Positions 60,458 to 64,000 of a stretch of DNA of 64,000 nucleotides are shown here, in pieces. The notes under the pieces were generated by a model, which ran no database searches, was not told the origin of the DNA, and saw nothing but the letters and a program-made list of their open reading frames with translations. This DNA comes from an uncultured Latescibacterota bacterium. GTDB lineage: Bacteria; Latescibacterota; UBA2968; UBA8231. The stretch's first letter is position 1; every line of letters begins with the position of its first letter. Made by a program: the position numbers and the translations under genes. The DNA is taken from positions 2,728,001 to 2,792,000 of the forward strand of contig OX638377.1 of assembly GCA_951813615.1 (NCBI GenBank), written 5' to 3'.

Positions 60458-61951
60458 TCAGTACACCATCTCTCGGTAGCTTTGCGCGATCTTCTCGAGC
60501 GCCACGACGTACGCCGCAGTGCGCAGGTCATGCACCTTGTCATGACGCAAAAACACCTCGCGCAGCTCGTTGTACGCCTGCCGCATGGTGTCGTCTAGGC
60601 CGGATCGCACCAGATCCAGCTCATCGGCTCCGCGCATCAGGTCGTGCCGCTGGGTTTCGGGCAGGGGCTTGCCGACCGCAGTCTCAATGGCCTCGACGAT
60701 ACGCTGTCCTCGTAACTCATCGATGCGCCGGTCCATGCGGCCAAAGCGGATGTGGGACAGGTTCTTGATCCACTCGAAGTAGGAGACTATCACACCCCCT
60801 GCATTCAGGTAAGCGTCCGGAATCACCACCTTGCCGCGATCGCGCAGGATTTCGTCTGCCTCGAAAGTGATCGGACCATTGGCGGCCTCGGCAATCAGCC
60901 GCGCCTGAATGCGCTCGGCGTTTTCGGTGGTGATTACCGATTCGATGGCCGCAGGAATTAGGATGTCGCAGTCTGCTTCCAGCAAAAAGCGGCCGTCCTC
61001 CACGAACTCGGAGTTCCGAAAACCCTGGCCGCCGCCCTTTTCGCGGCGATAGGTGGCGAGCTCCTCGATGTCTAGCCCGTCCCCACACACCACGGCCCCT
61101 TCGCGCTCAATAACAGCTACCACCTTGGTGCCATCCTCTTCAGACAGGAACTTCGCGGCGTGGTACCCGACGTTGCCCAAGCCCTGGACGATTACGCGCT
61201 TGCCCTCTAAGCCTCCATCCATCCCGGCCTTCTGCACATCTTCGGGATGGCGGAAAAATTCCCTGAGAGCGTACTGCACCCCGCGCCCCGTCGCCTCGTT
61301 GCGGCCGCGGATTCCGCTCATGTGCACGGGTTTGCCGGTGACACAGGCGACGGCGTTGATGTCGTTGGGATACAGGGCGCGGTAGGCGTCCGCGATCCAC
61401 CCCATCTCGCGCGCACCCGTGCCCATGTCGGGAGCCGGCACGTTAAGGCTGGGACTGATGTAGCCTTTTTTCGTCAGCTCCATCGTGAAATTGCGAGTGA
61501 TCAGCTCGAGCTCAGCCGCGTCGTAGTCGCGCGGATCGATCTGCAGAGCACCCTTAGAGCCCCCGTACGGGACATCGACGATGGCGCACTTGTAGGTCAT
61601 CAGGGCGGCCAAGGCTTCCACCTCGTCCTGATCGGCGATCGGCGCATAGCGGATGCCGCCTTTTACCGGCAGGAAGTGCTCGCTGTGGACGGCGCGCCAG
61701 CCAGTGAAGACCCGAAACTCGCCCCGTATGTAAACGGGGAAGCTGACCTGAAACACGGAGTTGCAGGTCCTGATCTGATCGGCGAGTCCCGGCTCGAGTT
61801 CCATCGTGGCGGCGGCCGTCTCGAACATCCGATCGACGCTGTCCTTGAACGAATTCCTCTGCTCTTTCAAACCGGACCCCGCAGCATCCCTTTTTTGAGC
61901 ATGTTCTCCAACCCCTGTTCTTCGATGATAGCCAGAGTTCGATTTCTCCAT
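60458..61951 (-). CDS. glutamate dehydrogenase (Glu/Leu/Phe/Val dehydrogenase family)
   Basis: About 497 residues. Catalytic block HFLPVKGGIRYAP and TYKCAIVDVPYGGSKGAL with its lysines, then PDMGTGAREMGWIADAY, and the nucleotide fold VIVQGLGNVGYHAAKFL and NAGGVIVSYFEWIKNL. It interconverts glutamate and 2-oxoglutarate plus ammonia. The first ~28 residues are unlike the family and no ribosome site precedes the ATG; an internal TTG at about codon 28 (before KEQRNSFKDSVDRMFETA) could be the true start. The 160 bases downstream to 60298 hold no gene I can support. Confidence 0.9.
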   Translation of the reverse strand: MEKSNSGYHRRTGVGEHAQKRDAAGSGLKEQRNSFKDSVDRMFETAAATMELEPGLADQIRTCNSVFQVSFPVYIRGEFRVFTGWRAVHSEHFLPVKGGIRYAPIADQDEVEALAALMTYKCAIVDVPYGGSKGALQIDPRDYDAAELELITRNFTMELTKKGYISPSLNVPAPDMGTGAREMGWIADAYRALYPNDINAVACVTGKPVHMSGIRGRNEATGRGVQYALREFFRHPEDVQKAGMDGGLEGKRVIVQGLGNVGYHAAKFLSEEDGTKVVAVIEREGAVVCGDGLDIEELATYRREKGGGQGFRNSEFVEDGRFLLEADCDILIPAAIESVITTENAERIQARLIAEAANGPITFEADEILRDRGKVVIPDAYLNAGGVIVSYFEWIKNLSHIRFGRMDRRIDELRGQRIVEAIETAVGKPLPETQRHDLMRGADELDLVRSGLDDTMRQAYNELREVFLRHDKVHDLRTAAYVVALEKIAQSYREMVY

Positions 61952-62084
61952 GCCGCGTAATATATGGGGATCGCGCTGCGCCAGCCAAGCACAGTTTGCC
62001 CGCCTGACGTGGGTTTTCTACTCTTTCTACTCGACACCGATTCGAGCGCACACTGAACACAGTTTTGCTTCGCTAAAAACACAC

Positions 62085-64000
62085 ATGGCTATTCCCAAGT
62101 TCTTCCGACCCGTTCCCGAACTCAACGACGAAGAGCGCCTGCGCGGGTTGGGCAACATGACCCGGCAGGCGATCTCAGCGGCGGGTGCCGACGGACTGGC
62201 ATCCGGCGGGTTCCTCGCCTCGTTCGCCCTGATTCTCGGAGCGTCCAATTTCCACATCGGCATCATGACGGCTATTCCGTTCATCATGCAGCCCTTGCAG
62301 CTAGTCGCGGTGCTCGCTATCGAGCGACTGCGGCTGCGAAAGGCCGTCGCGGTCACCGCCTATTTCGTCGCGTACGCCACCTGGATCCCGATCGCGCTGC
62401 TCCCCTTTCTGATCGATGTACCCAACCCGGGCGCTGTGACCCTCATGCTCGTGTTCATAGCACTACGAGGAGTAAGCAACGCCTTCGTGAACGCGAGTTG
62501 GAACGGCTGGCTGCGCGACCTTGTGCCGCAGGACCTGATGGGCAAGTTTTTCGCCCAACGTCTGCGGGTGGCGACGATTGCCTCGGCGGTGGCAGGGCTC
62601 ATTGCAGCTCTCTACATCGACTGGTGGAAGACATCCGGCCCGAGCGATGAGATCTTTGCCTATTCGTACGCGATGCTGTTCGGCAGCGTCGTGCTGGGAT
62701 TTGGTGCGGTCGGGTTCATGGCGCGCATGCCGGAGCCACAGATGGTCGTCCCCGCAGGCGAACGCCCCTCGGTGTTCAGTAGCCTCGGGGCACCATTCCG
62801 CGACCAGAACTTCCGTCAGCTAATCAAGTTCCTGTTCCTGTGGAACTTCGTCGCCCAGTTGGCGGTACCCTTCTTTACCGTTTACATGCTGACCAAGCTC
62901 GGCATGAACCTGACGTGGGTCGTGGGGCTGGGCGTGTTGAGTCAGCTCACCAACGTCCTCTTCCTGCGGGTCTGGGGGCCGTTCGTCGATCAGTTCGGCA
63001 GCAAGGCGGTGCTGTCGCTTTCCTCGTCTCTCTACTTCCTCGTCATCCTTGGCTGGACCTTCACTGCGATGCCCGAAAAACACGCCTTCACAGTGCCCTT
63101 GCTCGTGGTCCTGCACATGCTGATGGGGATCGCGAGCGCCGGCATCAACATCGCTACCACGACAATCCGCATGAAGATGGCACCGCAGGCTCAAGCCATG
63201 ACCTACCTGACGGCCGCATCCCTAGCGGCCAACCTCGGCGCAGGCGTCAGCCCCCTGCTCGGCGGCGCTTTCGCCGACTTTTTCAGCGTGCGTCACCTCG
63301 AAATCGCAGTCCAGTGGGTCGATCCAGTACGCACCATCGGTTTTCCCGCAGTCTTCCTGACCGGCTTCGACTTCCTGTTCGCCATCGCCTTCGTCCTCGG
63401 CCTTTTCACCCTTGGCGTACTGGCGGGCATCCGGGAGGAGGGGGAAGCGGAGAGTGCCGTCGTGATGGACGAACTCGTGTCGCAGACGCGCCAGAACCTG
63501 CGAGTGCTGACCTCCGTCCCGGGCTTGAGCTTCGTAGCCAACTTTCCGGTGGAATCGCTGCATAGGTTGCCCCCTATACCCGGACTCGATGTGGCCGTCG
63601 GAGTCACTTCCTACCAGCTATCCTCCACGATCAAGGCTGCCGTCGAAGGACTCAACTATGGGCAGTTACGGGCCGGTCAATTGACTACGCACGTCAGACA
63701 GGCGGTCGAAAGAGCCGCTGACGCGGTAGAGCAGATCGGCAAACAGGGTGCCGAGGTGGCAACAGGCGCGACTGAAGGGGCCATGTGGGCGGCAGCGGAC
63801 GTCACGATGGAAGCGGGGCGCGTCGCGGAGGAAGCGATGCAGGGCACGATGCAGGCACTCGCCAAAACCGCGGCCGATCCGCTCGACGCGCTGCGCGGTG
63901 CCACACACGGCGTCATCCAAGGAGCGAGCGAGGCCGGACTGCACGTGGGCAACGCCGTCCGGCACGCGGTGAAGGCCGCGCGCGAAGCGGCCGCTGATCT
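62085..64000 (+). CDS. MFS transporter with long amphipathic C-terminal tail (partial at right edge)
   Basis: Open from ATG 62085 to the window end: 638 codons, incomplete. About 12 membrane helices lie in residues ~30-445, with MFS features such as LRGVSNAFVNASWNGWLRDL, FFAQRLRVATIASAVAGLIA and LAANLGAGVSPLLGGAFADF. After residue ~445 (GIREEGEAESAV) a soluble tail of ~195 residues follows. Its last ~130 residues are Ala/Glu/Gly-rich and amphipathic (AVERAADAVEQIGKQGAEVA, EGAMWAAADVTMEAGRVAEE, EEAMQGTMQALAKTAADPLD), recalling LEA- or apolipoprotein-like helices. Substrate unknown. Divergent from glutamate dehydrogenase, with no clear ribosome site. Confidence 0.8.
   Translation, partial: MAIPKFFRPVPELNDEERLRGLGNMTRQAISAAGADGLASGGFLASFALILGASNFHIGIMTAIPFIMQPLQLVAVLAIERLRLRKAVAVTAYFVAYATWIPIALLPFLIDVPNPGAVTLMLVFIALRGVSNAFVNASWNGWLRDLVPQDLMGKFFAQRLRVATIASAVAGLIAALYIDWWKTSGPSDEIFAYSYAMLFGSVVLGFGAVGFMARMPEPQMVVPAGERPSVFSSLGAPFRDQNFRQLIKFLFLWNFVAQLAVPFFTVYMLTKLGMNLTWVVGLGVLSQLTNVLFLRVWGPFVDQFGSKAVLSLSSSLYFLVILGWTFTAMPEKHAFTVPLLVVLHMLMGIASAGINIATTTIRMKMAPQAQAMTYLTAASLAANLGAGVSPLLGGAFADFFSVRHLEIAVQWVDPVRTIGFPAVFLTGFDFLFAIAFVLGLFTLGVLAGIREEGEAESAVVMDELVSQTRQNLRVLTSVPGLSFVANFPVESLHRLPPIPGLDVAVGVTSYQLSSTIKAAVEGLNYGQLRAGQLTTHVRQAVERAADAVEQIGKQGAEVATGATEGAMWAAADVTMEAGRVAEEAMQGTMQALAKTAADPLDALRGATHGVIQGASEAGLHVGNAVRHAVKAAREAAAD

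Noticed and set aside
60299..60598. A ~99-codon + strand frame overlapping the intergenic stretch and the 3' end of glutamate dehydrogenase
   Set aside because: Two thirds of it is antisense to the dehydrogenase; no ribosome site; the intergenic part (60299-60457) shows no other signal.
61247..61960. 237-codon + strand frame opposite glutamate dehydrogenase
   Set aside because: Pure antisense of conserved dehydrogenase blocks; no independent evidence.

Overview
The window reads as one contiguous piece of a high-GC, Gram-negative bacterial chromosome. Envelope features support this: several lipoprotein signal peptides, MacAB-type efflux, a class A penicillin-binding protein, an MbnP/MbnH copper pair and the C-terminal end of an outer-membrane barrel. 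The gene content mixes sulfatase, phytanoyl-CoA dioxygenase, DUF3604, enolase-superfamily and xylose-isomerase-like genes, PLP enzymes and many toxin-antitoxin loci. That resembles uncultivated Latescibacterota- or Poribacteria-type lineages. This assignment is inference from gene content only; there is no rRNA or tRNA gene in the window.

Layout. 1-6.8 kb: a CRTAC1-type/TPR lipoprotein pair, a DUF3604 gene, then a + strand run of secreted protein, class I fumarase, SDR and PhyH dioxygenase. 6.9-9.5 kb: an ECF sigma factor fused to a TPR-like region and a HigBA-type toxin-antitoxin (TA) pair, followed by two large inverted repeats. 9.8-17.4 kb: an ICMT-like membrane methyltransferase, GNAT, sugar isomerase, three TA loci (one with a truncated toxin), sulfatase-FdhD, an McrB remnant and DUF362. 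17.5-21.8 kb: an XPB-Bax1 helicase-nuclease pair and a cobalt-type nitrile hydratase operon. 21.8-32.4 kb: CCA-adding enzyme, FnIII lipoprotein, PBP1, two PLP enzymes, dihydrolipoyl dehydrogenase, RNase HI and a CBM9-like protein.

32.5-40.1 kb is the most striking stretch. A BstYI/BglII-family restriction endonuclease and its methyltransferase sit directly downstream of HerA, a small HAS-barrel-like protein, NurA, an SH3 protein, a STAS-like/winged-helix protein, an unlisted 44-residue membrane protein and a STAS-HATPase protein. All are on the minus strand and mostly coupled by 0-17 bp junctions. DNA end-processing, restriction-modification and a possible partner-switching regulator are thus arranged as one or two operons.

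40.2-64 kb: a DOMON/CBM9-like-TlpA fusion; a MacAB-like exporter with two adaptors; a small HTH protein and SpeD; a sensor kinase/sigma54 regulator/coiled-coil operon; MbnP-MbnH; HU; a DUF4932 protease-like gene; a class III aminotransferase; an outer-membrane protein remnant; a DRE-TIM aldolase and an unusual enolase-superfamily enzyme. Next is a BrnTA toxin-antitoxin cassette lying between 106-bp direct repeats, then a Bax-like glucosaminidase, glutamate dehydrogenase and an MFS transporter that runs off the right edge and carries a long amphipathic tail. Counting the broken one, five TA loci of five types lie in 64 kb. With the restriction system and the McrB remnant this gives the region an accessory, defence-rich character.
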